This document shows positions 17,513-24,809 of a stretch of DNA of 64,000 nucleotides, piece by piece. Below the pieces are notes generated by a model, which ran no database searches, was not told the origin of the DNA, and was given only the letters and a program-made list of their open reading frames with translations. The stretch spans positions 368,001 through 432,000 of the forward strand of contig NZ_CP074373.1 of assembly GCF_021560035.1 (NCBI RefSeq). Direction: 5' to 3'. Made by a program: the position numbers and the translations under genes. This DNA is from Virgibacillus sp. NKC19-16. GTDB taxonomy: Bacteria; Bacillota; Bacilli; Bacillales; Amphibacillaceae. The stretch's first letter is position 1, and every line of letters begins with the position of its first letter.

Positions 17513-18415
17513 TTAAATAGAAGTCTGCCATGAACAGTGTATAATTAATTGCTCATCCTTGAATCCGGCACTAATCTCACCATTCATTTTTAGCATTAGA
17601 CTTTTTACGATGGAAAATCCTAATCCGGTACCTTTACCTGACCGAGTTTGATCCGCCATATAAAATCGATCGAATAACCGGTCCACTTCATCTTCTGTTA
17701 AATTATTGGCGGCGTTACGAATAGTAAAACTCGCTGTTGATTCTTTTTCCTCAAGGGATATGGTTATATTGCCTGTTGAATGGGTGATCGCATTTATAAT
17801 TAGATTTTCGATCACTCTGGTCACAGCCGATTGATCCGAGGTTATAAAAATATCATGATCTGAGATGTTGATGATCGGTTCTATGTTATTATCTTTAAAA
17901 CGGTCAAAAAAACTCATTAATATGTCTACTGTTAAATTCTTTATATTGATTCGTTCAGATTTTAATTGATAATCCATGGACTCAATAACGGAGAGCTCAA
18001 AGAAATCATTTAATAATGTTTCTAGTCTTTTTGCTCGCTTTGTTGCAATGGATAAATATTCCCTTCTTTCGTCATCTGTAACATCATCTGATTCAGCCAG
18101 CTGGATATATCCTAAAATAGATGTTAATGGTGTCCGTAAGTCATGGGACATATTAGCAACTGCTTGTTTTAGTTCATTTTCAAAACGCGTTTTTTCACTA
18201 TTTTCTTGAACATATAAATCAATAAGGTGATTCACTTCTGTTCCAAGCTTTTCCATATCTTTATCCAGTAGTATCATATCTATCTTTTTGTTTGTTGTTT
18301 GTCTGTTATAGTTTTTCAGTTGGTCTGTTATGTTCTTCATTTCTTTTTTTAATGAAAAAATACGAATGAGAAAAAGTACAGCTATAATTGTTACGATTAT
18401 TGTTATATAGAACAT
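17513..18415 (-). CDS. Sensor histidine kinase with a single N-terminal membrane helix
   Basis: This 300-residue kinase has one membrane helix (about residues 3-20) and no extracytoplasmic sensor domain, a dimerisation helix with the phosphoacceptor in MSHDLRTP (H91), an N-box NLIINAITHS and a G-box GKGTGLGFSIVKSL. Small kinases without sensor domains are typical of envelope-stress systems that sense through their ABC transporter. It is the last gene of the cluster (response regulator, ATPase, permease, kinase), 24 nt after the permease. Its likely partner is the regulator at 20200-20892. Confidence 0.9.
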   Translation of the reverse strand: MFYITIIVTIIAVLFLIRIFSLKKEMKNITDQLKNYNRQTTNKKIDMILLDKDMEKLGTEVNHLIDLYVQENSEKTRFENELKQAVANMSHDLRTPLTSILGYIQLAESDDVTDDERREYLSIATKRAKRLETLLNDFFELSVIESMDYQLKSERINIKNLTVDILMSFFDRFKDNNIEPIINISDHDIFITSDQSAVTRVIENLIINAITHSTGNITISLEEKESTASFTIRNAANNLTEDEVDRLFDRFYMADQTRSGKGTGLGFSIVKSLMLKMNGEISAGFKDEQLIIHCSWQTSI

Positions 18416-18439
18416 TTTTCCTCATCCGTTTCTTTAAAG

Positions 18440-19204
18440 TTATTTTATTTCTTTTCTGTTAAAAATAATAATCCCACATACAGCTATAATAATTAATGTC
18501 ATTAATGCAATGAGTATGGACGTTATAATCTCGCCGTTTGTCATTGTAACCTTAAATACCTCATTAAATTGATTGAAAATGGAATTCACATAAACCGTGG
18601 TTATAAATTGTGACTTAGGAAGTTTCTCGATTGCAAACATAATGATTGTTAAAGCAATAGAAAAAATGATTGTTTTTCCACTATCCTCTGTAATGATTGC
18701 AATCAACATCGTAATTGCAGTATAGGCTATGAACTGAAGCGTGAATAAGCCTAACGCTCTTCCTAAATACTGCAATGCAGGGAGACTCAATATATCCCCG
18801 TGTCCCAATAAGATGACTTCAAAAACAGCTGTTAGTAATGGAATCAAGATCGTAACAATGATGGAACCAAGGGAAAAAACAAGGAACTTTGCAATAAATA
18901 TTTGGCTCCTTTTTCTACCACTTATGATTTGGTTTTTAATGACTCTTGTTGGTAAAAACTCAATAGAGATAAAAAATCCCACAAGTGAGCTGACAATTAA
19001 ATTGAAAAATAAAGGTATTGTAAATACACCTAGTGCATTAAATTCTTTTAGTCCAACCTCTGAAAATGGGGACGTCATATGCCACCATTCAATAATTACT
19101 AAATAATGTAACAATGCACTTAAGCCTGTGATGGTTACTATTAAGACCCAAAATGTTTTGTTCCGCAGTAATTTAAATAATTCTGCCTTGATGAGATTAC
19201 TCAT
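18440..19204 (-). CDS. ABC transporter permease (BcrB/lantibiotic-immunity type)
   Basis: This permease of about 254 residues begins MSNLIKAELFKLLRNKTFWVL, the usual opening of ABC-2/BcrB-type permeases, and has six predicted membrane helices. The frame continues upstream, but the ATG at 19204 overlaps the ATPase stop by 8 nt, which favours coupling. With the ATPase it should form an exporter that protects against bacitracin-like or lantibiotic-like peptides. The peptide is not identifiable. Confidence 0.85.
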   Translation of the reverse strand: MSNLIKAELFKLLRNKTFWVLIVTITGLSALLHYLVIIEWWHMTSPFSEVGLKEFNALGVFTIPLFFNLIVSSLVGFFISIEFLPTRVIKNQIISGRKRSQIFIAKFLVFSLGSIIVTILIPLLTAVFEVILLGHGDILSLPALQYLGRALGLFTLQFIAYTAITMLIAIITEDSGKTIIFSIALTIIMFAIEKLPKSQFITTVYVNSIFNQFNEVFKVTMTNGEIITSILIALMTLIIIAVCGIIIFNRKEIK

Positions 19205-20114
19205 GGTCTGCACCTCCAACAAGCTTTGAAAAATAGCTCTCGAGGCTGTCACCATTTTGTGAGAGATGTTCAATGACAAGATCGTTGGCTGTTAATGCTT
19301 TCGAAACAGTGCGAATATCATCAAGATAGTCGTATAATTTGATCATGCCATCAGCTATAACCTCATAATCAGTAGTGGAAAGATCATTCTCCAGTACCGT
19401 TGCACCCATATTGGGGTTATCAACTTTTATGCGTAAATGCTGTTTGCATTTTTCATCCAGCTCTTCTGCTGTTAGTTGTTCAAGTAGCCTTCCTTTATGA
19501 ATAATACCGTAGTTTGTTGCAAGCTGATGCAATTCACTTAATATGTGGCTCGATATTAAAACAGTTAGCCCTGTTTCACGATTTAGCCTTTTTAGTAGTT
19601 CGCGTAGCTCAATAATACCCATTGGGTCTAATCCATTTGTTGGCTCATCGAGAATTAAAAACTCCGGGCTACTTAGTAAACAAATAGCAAGTCCGAGCCT
19701 TTGTTTCATCCCAAGTGAAAAGTCTTTTGTTTTTTTCTTCCCTGTATCATTAAGACCAACAAGATCTAATGCTCTCTTGATACAGTCTTTTCCAGGGATG
19801 CCTTTTTGCAACCGATGTACTTCCAGATTTTCGTATGCAGTCATATTCGGAAAAAGTGCAGGCTTTTCTACTATTGCTCCGATTCTTTTTTGCGCTTGTG
19901 TGAAAGATTGGTTATTGCCAAATAGCTCTATCGATCCGCTTGATGGGAAGGCGAGTCCTGTAGCTATACGCAGCATTGTCGATTTGCCAGCACCATTTTG
20001 ACCAATGAATCCATAAATTTCTCCCTTTCCAATTGTCATATTGATATCTTTAAGGGCGAAATCATTTCTATACTGTTTTGTGAGATTATTTGTTTTGAGA
20101 ATATATTCACTCAT
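19197..20114 (-). CDS. ABC transporter ATP-binding protein (BcrA-like)
   Basis: This 305-residue ATPase has Walker A GFIGQNGAGKSTMLR, signature LGMKQRLGLA, Walker B FLILDEPTNGLDP and the H-loop SSHIL. The C-terminal 90 residues form an accessory domain as in BcrA/LanF proteins. Upstream lies a four-box operator (20165-20205) with its own probable -10 (20149-20154), so the transporter can be induced separately from the response regulator gene. The permease gene overlaps its 3' end. Confidence 0.9.
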   Translation of the reverse strand: MSEYILKTNNLTKQYRNDFALKDINMTIGKGEIYGFIGQNGAGKSTMLRIATGLAFPSSGSIELFGNNQSFTQAQKRIGAIVEKPALFPNMTAYENLEVHRLQKGIPGKDCIKRALDLVGLNDTGKKKTKDFSLGMKQRLGLAICLLSSPEFLILDEPTNGLDPMGIIELRELLKRLNRETGLTVLISSHILSELHQLATNYGIIHKGRLLEQLTAEELDEKCKQHLRIKVDNPNMGATVLENDLSTTDYEVIADGMIKLYDYLDDIRTVSKALTANDLVIEHLSQNGDSLESYFSKLVGGADHE

Positions 20115-20148
20115 ATCTATAATAGCCTCCTTTATTTGCTATAAAGGT

Positions 20149-20205
20149 AGTGTAGGATAGAAGTCATAAGAAAGGCTTAAGATAATGCTTAAGAAAATCT
20201 TAAGA
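20149..20205 (-). promoter_or_regulatory. Four-box response-regulator operator and promoter of the ABC genes
   Basis: Heptamers CATAAGA (20165), CTTAAGA (20176), CTTAAGA (20188) and CTTAAGA (20199), plus-strand sense, are spaced 11, 12 and 11 bp. A -10-like TACACT lies 10 nt beyond the last box on the minus strand. Helically phased direct repeats are characteristic of OmpR-type regulators. The site overlaps the stop codon of the response regulator gene. The same arrangement recurs at 21545-21601. Confidence 0.7.
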
Positions 20206-20892
20206 TTTAATACGATAGCCCATTCCCCATATGGTTTCTATATATTCTTCATCTGGGTTTGCTCGTGCGAGTTTATTCCTTAGGTTGCTCATATGAACAT
20301 TAACCGTATTATCATCACCATGAAACGTTTCATTCCATACGCTTTCAAACAAATTGGATTTTGAAAAGACCTTTTTTGGGGACGTGAGCAAGAGGACTAA
20401 TATTGCGTATTCTCGGGCGGTCAATGTAAGCATTATGCTATTTACTTGGACATTTTTAGACTCCAAATCGATCAAGATATCTTTATGTGTCAATTCTTTT
20501 TTTCTGGGTATGGTATTTGCGCGTTTAGACCTTCTCAAATTGGAATCAATTCGTGCAGACACCTCTTCAACATCAAAAGGTTTTGTAATATAATCATCGG
20601 CACCTGATCGTAATGAATTGATTTTTGTCTGCTGTTCTCCCTTTGCTGAAATAATAATTATCGGGACATTGCTATAGGCATTGACTTTTTCAAGGATTTT
20701 TTCTCCAGACATTCCAGGAAGCATTAAATCAAGCAGCATTAAATCCCATTCTTGTTTTTCCAGATAAAGCATAGCTTCTGTACCGGAATATGCGGGCTGG
20801 GGGAGGTAATTGCTTTTTTTAATAATTCGACATAATAATTGATTAATATCATTGTCATCTTCTACGACTAATATATTTATTTGCTGTTCCAT
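20200..20892 (-). CDS. OmpR family response regulator
   Basis: This 230-residue regulator has a receiver domain (about residues 6-118) with acidic residues in VVEDDND, phosphoacceptor Asp in MLLDLMLPGMSG and conserved Lys in ITKPFD, followed by an OmpR/PhoB winged helix (about 130-228; DDNTVNVHMSNLRNKL and IWGMGYRI). It lies between a permuted NlpC/P60-like gene and the ABC transporter genes on the same strand. Two identical operator arrangements precede the first gene and the ATPase, which suggests that it activates both. Confidence 0.93.
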   Translation of the reverse strand: MEQQINILVVEDDNDINQLLCRIIKKSNYLPQPAYSGTEAMLYLEKQEWDLMLLDLMLPGMSGEKILEKVNAYSNVPIIIISAKGEQQTKINSLRSGADDYITKPFDVEEVSARIDSNLRRSKRANTIPRKKELTHKDILIDLESKNVQVNSIMLTLTAREYAILVLLLTSPKKVFSKSNLFESVWNETFHGDDNTVNVHMSNLRNKLARANPDEEYIETIWGMGYRIKS

Positions 20893-20911
20893 TTTTATTT
20901 CAACCTCCTCT

Positions 20912-21511
20912 TTATTGTACGGTCATTGTCCCTATATCAATGGGAAGTGTGTCCTTAGAGGTAACTATATGTACCGTGTTATTCGTCTCTGCGTCAAAAT
21001 TGCTTAGTTCTCCTTGGTAAACTAATTCAAATCCGGCTACATTCTCTAAGTCATGAGGCGTAACAAGGGATAAAGCTTTTTCAAAATCAATAATACCAGA
21101 TTCCTTTAAAACCGTTGCAACAAATTGGGAACAGAAAAAGGCGTTCTTCCTTTTCAGTTGTTTTTTGAATGCGATCGCGAATAAGCCTAAAAAGTTATAT
21201 CGATAGTTGTGCTTTTGTTCATCTATTTTCTGTAAGTAGTCATGTGCTTTTTGAATTTGAGTTTCAGAAACAGTACAACTATAAATGGCGCATCTTGCTT
21301 GCTCTAGTAGACCTGCTTGAATATCTTCTTTAACAAAACCCCCGATAAAAGGGTTTTTAGGTCTTTTTCTCCCAAAACTATAGACTTCTGAGAAGTTGGG
21401 ATCAATAGATATGGATGCATGATTATACAGTTTCCTTGTATATAGTTTTATCATTTTTGTGAATAATGTTCCTGTATCTGTCAATAGTATATACACCTTT
21501 TGCTCATTCAT
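20912..21511 (-). CDS. Permuted NlpC/P60 (YiiX-like) protein, first gene of the two-component locus
   Basis: This protein of about 199 residues has the permuted papain-like layout of the YiiX/YebB group: a His after an Asn in KLYNHASISI near the start and a Cys in AFFCSQFVATVL in the second half. The ATG at 21511 has AGGAGA about 9 nt upstream, and its distance from the operator equals the distance of the ATPase start from its own operator. It ends 20 nt before the response regulator gene. Members cleave or bind peptides or lipids. A role in the envelope-stress response is suggested only by position. Confidence 0.7.
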   Translation of the reverse strand: MNEQKVYILLTDTGTLFTKMIKLYTRKLYNHASISIDPNFSEVYSFGRKRPKNPFIGGFVKEDIQAGLLEQARCAIYSCTVSETQIQKAHDYLQKIDEQKHNYRYNFLGLFAIAFKKQLKRKNAFFCSQFVATVLKESGIIDFEKALSLVTPHDLENVAGFELVYQGELSNFDAETNNTVHIVTSKDTLPIDIGTMTVQ

Positions 21512-21544
21512 CAAAATCTCTCCTAAAAATAACATCATACTACT

Positions 21545-21601
21545 ACTATATAAGCGAAAACATAAGAAATACTTAACGGTATCATTAAGAAAACCTTAAG
21601 A
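21545..21601 (-). promoter_or_regulatory. Second four-box response-regulator operator and promoter
   Basis: CATAAGA (21561), CTTAACG (21572), ATTAAGA (21584) and CTTAAGA (21595), plus-strand sense, repeat the 11/12/11 spacing seen at 20165-20205. TATAGT lies 10 nt beyond the last box on the minus strand. The site is about 50 bp upstream of the YiiX-like start. Identical spacing at two promoters of one locus argues strongly for one shared regulator. Confidence 0.7.
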
Positions 21602-21703
21602 ATTCGGTTAAATATGAGAGGGAGTTTTAATAAAAAATCCTTTAATAAACCAATATATGTGATAGTATTTCCTTAAAAGGAAGCTAAAAAGGAAGTGTAA
21701 CTC

Positions 21704-22606
21704 ATGACGCTATCAGAGGAAGAAGTTATAGAAAAAGCGAAGAAACATGGATTGAAATTAAGGCAGGATTCACTAAAATATAATGAATCTGGGCTTGATT
21801 TCCAAGTGGTGTTTGCAATAAATATTGAAGGAGAACACTGGGTTCTCCGTTTTCCAAGACGCAAAGATGTAATTGCTAAAGCTAATAAGGAAAAAGAAAT
21901 ACTGGATTTCGTGGAGCCTCGAATACCTATGCAGACACCAAACTGGGTTGTTTTTTCAGAAGAACTTATTGCATATAGGCTATTAGATGGTATACCGGCC
22001 GGCACAATTGATCCGGAAGCAAAAGCATACGTATGGGAAATCGATGAGAAGAATGTTCCTGAGCTATTTCATGAAACGCTTGGAAGTTCAATGGCGGCAT
22101 TGCATCAAGTTAGTCATGAAGACGCAAAACAAGCGGGATTATCTGTGCAAACCCCTGAGGAAATAAGAATATCTATGAAAGAAAGAATGAAAGAGGTAAA
22201 AACTGCATTTGGTGTGGATGAAGAGCTATGGGATCGCTGGCAAACATGGCTTGCTAATGATTCGCTTTGGCCAAAACAGACAGCACTCATTCACGGGGAT
22301 TTACATGCTGGACATATTTTAATTAATAAAAATGCTCGAGTTACTGGTTTCATTGACTGGACAGAAACACGTGTTGATGATCCTTCAAATGATTTTGTAG
22401 CACATTTAGCAGTTTTTGGGGAAGAGGCTTTAAAAAAATTAATTCAAGCATATGAAAATGCTGGTGGTTATGTATGGTCATCGATGTTCGATCACATTGT
22501 TGAGCTTCAGGCTGCAAATCCTGTTGCCATTGCTGAATTTGCGATGATATCTGGTTTGGAGGAATATAGGGAGATGGCTAAACAGACACTTGGAGTGGGA
22601 AAGTAA
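21704..22606 (+). CDS. mph: Macrolide 2'-phosphotransferase (Mph family)
   Basis: This 300-residue kinase-fold enzyme inactivates macrolides by phosphorylating the 2'-hydroxyl of desosamine. The catalytic loop reads IHGDLHAGHILIN (H197, D199) and the metal-binding Asp is in FIDWTE (D218). The N-terminal lobe begins with EEEVIEKAKKHGL, and the lobe sequence WVLRFPRRKDV resembles Mph proteins. An AAGGAAG site lies about 8 nt before the ATG. Chromosomal mph genes are known in Bacillus. It stands next to the TCS/ABC cluster and the ABC-F gene. The substrate range is inferred from family. Confidence 0.88.
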   Translation: MTLSEEEVIEKAKKHGLKLRQDSLKYNESGLDFQVVFAINIEGEHWVLRFPRRKDVIAKANKEKEILDFVEPRIPMQTPNWVVFSEELIAYRLLDGIPAGTIDPEAKAYVWEIDEKNVPELFHETLGSSMAALHQVSHEDAKQAGLSVQTPEEIRISMKERMKEVKTAFGVDEELWDRWQTWLANDSLWPKQTALIHGDLHAGHILINKNARVTGFIDWTETRVDDPSNDFVAHLAVFGEEALKKLIQAYENAGGYVWSSMFDHIVELQAANPVAIAEFAMISGLEEYREMAKQTLGVGK

Positions 22607-22700
22607 TTTAAAGTTTGAAACCTTCAAAAGTAACACTACCTCCGAAAAAACCACAGAACAATACAATAAATAGTGGTATACTAGATATAACTAAATATTT

Positions 22701-22930
22701 TGCCTTATGGTGACTTTGATTAAAAAGTTGAAAAGGGAAGTTGGTTCGATTCCAACGCGGTCCCGCCACTGTGATGAGGAGAACTCTTTTTGTGTCCACT
22801 GTTTCTGTAATGAAATGGGAAGGGAGAAGGGTTTGATGATTCTTAGCCAGGAGACCTGCCATAAGGAAGAACATTTAAATCCTACGGGAGATAGGAAGGT
22901 GTTGCGAGAATTAATTTCATGTAAATGAAG
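22701..22930 (+). promoter_or_regulatory. Cobalamin riboswitch
   Basis: The conserved aptamer features are all present: GCGGTCCCGCCACTGTGA (22756-22773) and AGCCAGGAGACCTGCC (22845-22860). The closing helix pairs CCTTATGG (22703-22710) with CCATAAGG (22859-22866). A terminator at 22950-22978 follows, so coenzyme B12 should switch transcription off. Unusually, the next gene is an acyl-CoA thioesterase and not a B12 transport or synthesis gene. The family call is very secure from the B12 box. Confidence 0.93.
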
Positions 22931-22949
22931 CTTTTTTGTTCGCATTTTA

Positions 22950-22978
22950 ACATCTTCTAAGATAGAGGATGTTTTTTA
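22950..22978 (+). terminator. Terminator of the cobalamin riboswitch
   Basis: ACATCTTCT (22950-22958) pairs, with one wobble, with AGAGGATGT (22964-22972), followed by six Ts. It lies just before the thioesterase ribosome binding site and is the likely expression platform. Confidence 0.75.
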
Positions 22979-22998
22979 ATTTCTCGGGAGGCAAGATT

Positions 22999-23469
22999 AT
23001 GGAAAAAATAGCAATTCAAGAATCGAAAACCGTTCAGACTCGATTAGTACTTCCACCGGATACGAACCACTTGGATACAATATTTGGCGGTAAAGTGCTT
23101 GCTTATATCGATGAAATTGCAGCATTAACAGCAATGAAGCATGCAAAAAGCGCTGTAGTGACAGCGTCCATTGATTCTGTTGACTTTCTTTCAGCAGCGA
23201 AAGTAGGAGATTCCCTGAGGTTAGAAGCATATGTGACATATACAGGGACAAGTTCTATGGAAGTGTTTGTAAAAGTCACCGCACATGATTTAATAAAAAA
23301 TGAGGAAAGATTAACAACAGAATCTTTTCTGACAATGGTTGCTGTAAACGAACAAGGCAGTCCCGTTCCAGTACCAAACGTATATCCTGAAAGCGAGGAG
23401 GAAAAACAGTTACATAGAACCGCGCCTTCAAGAAAAGAAAACCGAAAAAGGCGGGCTGCTATTAGATAA
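22999..23469 (+). CDS. Acyl-CoA thioesterase, hotdog fold (YkhA-like)
   Basis: This 156-residue hotdog-fold thioesterase is of the cytosolic acyl-CoA hydrolase family. The motif HLDTIFGGKVLAYIDEIAALTAMKHA covers the catalytic Asp/Glu helix, and VDFLSAAKVGDSLRLEAYV follows as in YkhA. The basic tail RKENRKRRAAIR is typical. The ATG at 22999 has GGGAGG 7 nt upstream. Its unusual feature is control by a cobalamin riboswitch and terminator immediately upstream, which no known role of YkhA explains. Confidence 0.9.
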   Translation: MEKIAIQESKTVQTRLVLPPDTNHLDTIFGGKVLAYIDEIAALTAMKHAKSAVVTASIDSVDFLSAAKVGDSLRLEAYVTYTGTSSMEVFVKVTAHDLIKNEERLTTESFLTMVAVNEQGSPVPVPNVYPESEEEKQLHRTAPSRKENRKRRAAIR

Positions 23470-23525
23470 ATGATAGAAGGTGTATAATTAATATGTAGGG
23501 AATGATAACGAAAGGAGCAATAAAC

Positions 23526-24713
23526 ATGAAAGATCAGTTAATGAAAATGCTGGAAGATCGAAAAGATGAGATGATCGACATTCGCCGTTATTTGCATGAG
23601 AATCCGGAGCTTTCTTTTGAAGAAGAGAAAACAGCCCAGTATATTGTTGATTTTTATAAAAATAAAGATGTGGAAATTCAAACAAATGTGGGAAATGGTT
23701 ATGGTATTATTGTCACAATCAAAGGAGATAAACCGGGGAAAACGATTGGTCTAAGAGCAGATTTTGACGCACTGCCGATCGTTGAAGAGGCGGTCGTTCC
23801 TTTTAAATCAAAAAATGAAGGGGTTATGCATGCGTGCGGCCACGATGGTCATACAGCTTACTTACTGATTCTCGCTGACTGTCTTATTCAACTGAAATCC
23901 TCGCTTTCAGGTACAATTAAAATTATACATCAACACGCAGAGGAAACGCCACCAGGCGGAGCAAAAAGTATTGTGAATTCAGGGGCACTTGATGATGTGG
24001 ATAATGTTTTTGGCGTTCATTTATTTCCAACAGATCCTGCTGGAACAGTCGGATACAGAAGCGGGTATACAATGGCCGGGAGATCTTATTTTAAACTGGC
24101 GATTCAAGGGAAGGGCGGACATGGGTCTTCCCCGCATATGGCAAACGATGCGATTGTCGCGGGATCCCATTTTGTTACGGCAGCTCAAACGATCATTAGC
24201 CGTCGCTTAAATCCTTTTGAAATGGGCGTTGTTACGATTGGTTCATTTGACGGAAAAGGAAGCTTCAACGTAATCAAAGATCGTATTGAGCTTGAGGGGG
24301 ACATCCGATATATGAATAGTGAAACACAAGAACGGATTGATAAAGAGCTTCACCGTATTGTTGCTGGAATTGAAGAAGAATTTGGTGTGGAGTGCGAGCT
24401 CACATACAAAGACGATTATCCAGTCTTATATAATGATCCTGAAGCTACAGAAGTTGTCAAATCTAGTTTGGAAATTATGGACGACCCTGACATTAAGGAA
24501 GTTAAAGAATATCCAAAATTCTCAGGTTCAGAGGACTTCGCATACTATGCAGATAAGATTCCAAGCACGTTCTTCTTTATTGGCTGTAAACCAAAAGGGG
24601 TAGAAGATCCGTACTTTAATCACCATCCCAAATTTGATATTGACGAAGACGCACTCCTGGTTGCTGCAAAAGCAGTAGGACAGGTTGTGTGCGATTATTA
24701 TACATTGGAATAA
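23526..24713 (+). CDS. M20 family amidohydrolase
   Basis: This 395-residue M20D metallopeptidase-type amidohydrolase has metal ligands in MHACGHDGHTA, the catalytic Glu pair in HQHAEETPPGG, a further ligand in FGVHLFP and the last His in YFNHHPKFD. A dimerisation domain is inserted around residues 180-300 (GGHGSSPH...). The family removes acyl groups from amino acids (hippurate, N-acetyl-amino acids, auxin conjugates). The ATG at 23526 has AAAGGAG about 8 nt upstream, and a TATAAT at 23482-23487 suggests its own promoter. Confidence 0.9.
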   Translation: MKDQLMKMLEDRKDEMIDIRRYLHENPELSFEEEKTAQYIVDFYKNKDVEIQTNVGNGYGIIVTIKGDKPGKTIGLRADFDALPIVEEAVVPFKSKNEGVMHACGHDGHTAYLLILADCLIQLKSSLSGTIKIIHQHAEETPPGGAKSIVNSGALDDVDNVFGVHLFPTDPAGTVGYRSGYTMAGRSYFKLAIQGKGGHGSSPHMANDAIVAGSHFVTAAQTIISRRLNPFEMGVVTIGSFDGKGSFNVIKDRIELEGDIRYMNSETQERIDKELHRIVAGIEEEFGVECELTYKDDYPVLYNDPEATEVVKSSLEIMDDPDIKEVKEYPKFSGSEDFAYYADKIPSTFFFIGCKPKGVEDPYFNHHPKFDIDEDALLVAAKAVGQVVCDYYTLE

Positions 24714-24738
24714 TTTAGGAGTTTGCGTTCCCCGAACA

Positions 24739-24767
24739 GTGCCTGTCACGCCCCGAAATTTGTCGAA
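24739..24767 (+). repeat. Dispersed short repeat, copy 1
   Basis: The 29-bp unit starts GTGCCTGTCACGCCCCGAA and ends TGTCGAA. Related copies lie at 42261-42290 (inverted, nearly identical) and 47404-47432 (same ends, with the 11-bp GTGCCTGTCAC part flipped relative to the rest). All three lie next to gene ends or promoters. It may be an intergenic repeat family of this genome. Confidence 0.55.
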
Positions 24768-24808
24768 CTAAAGCGCCCATCCGTTTTTGCGGATGGGCGC
24801 TTTAGTTC
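24765..24808. terminator. Strong bidirectional terminator
   Basis: A perfect 19-bp stem (24765-24783 with 24790-24808) around a short loop separates the amidohydrolase from the convergent MMPL gene. Confidence 0.85.
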
Positions 24809-24809
24809 T

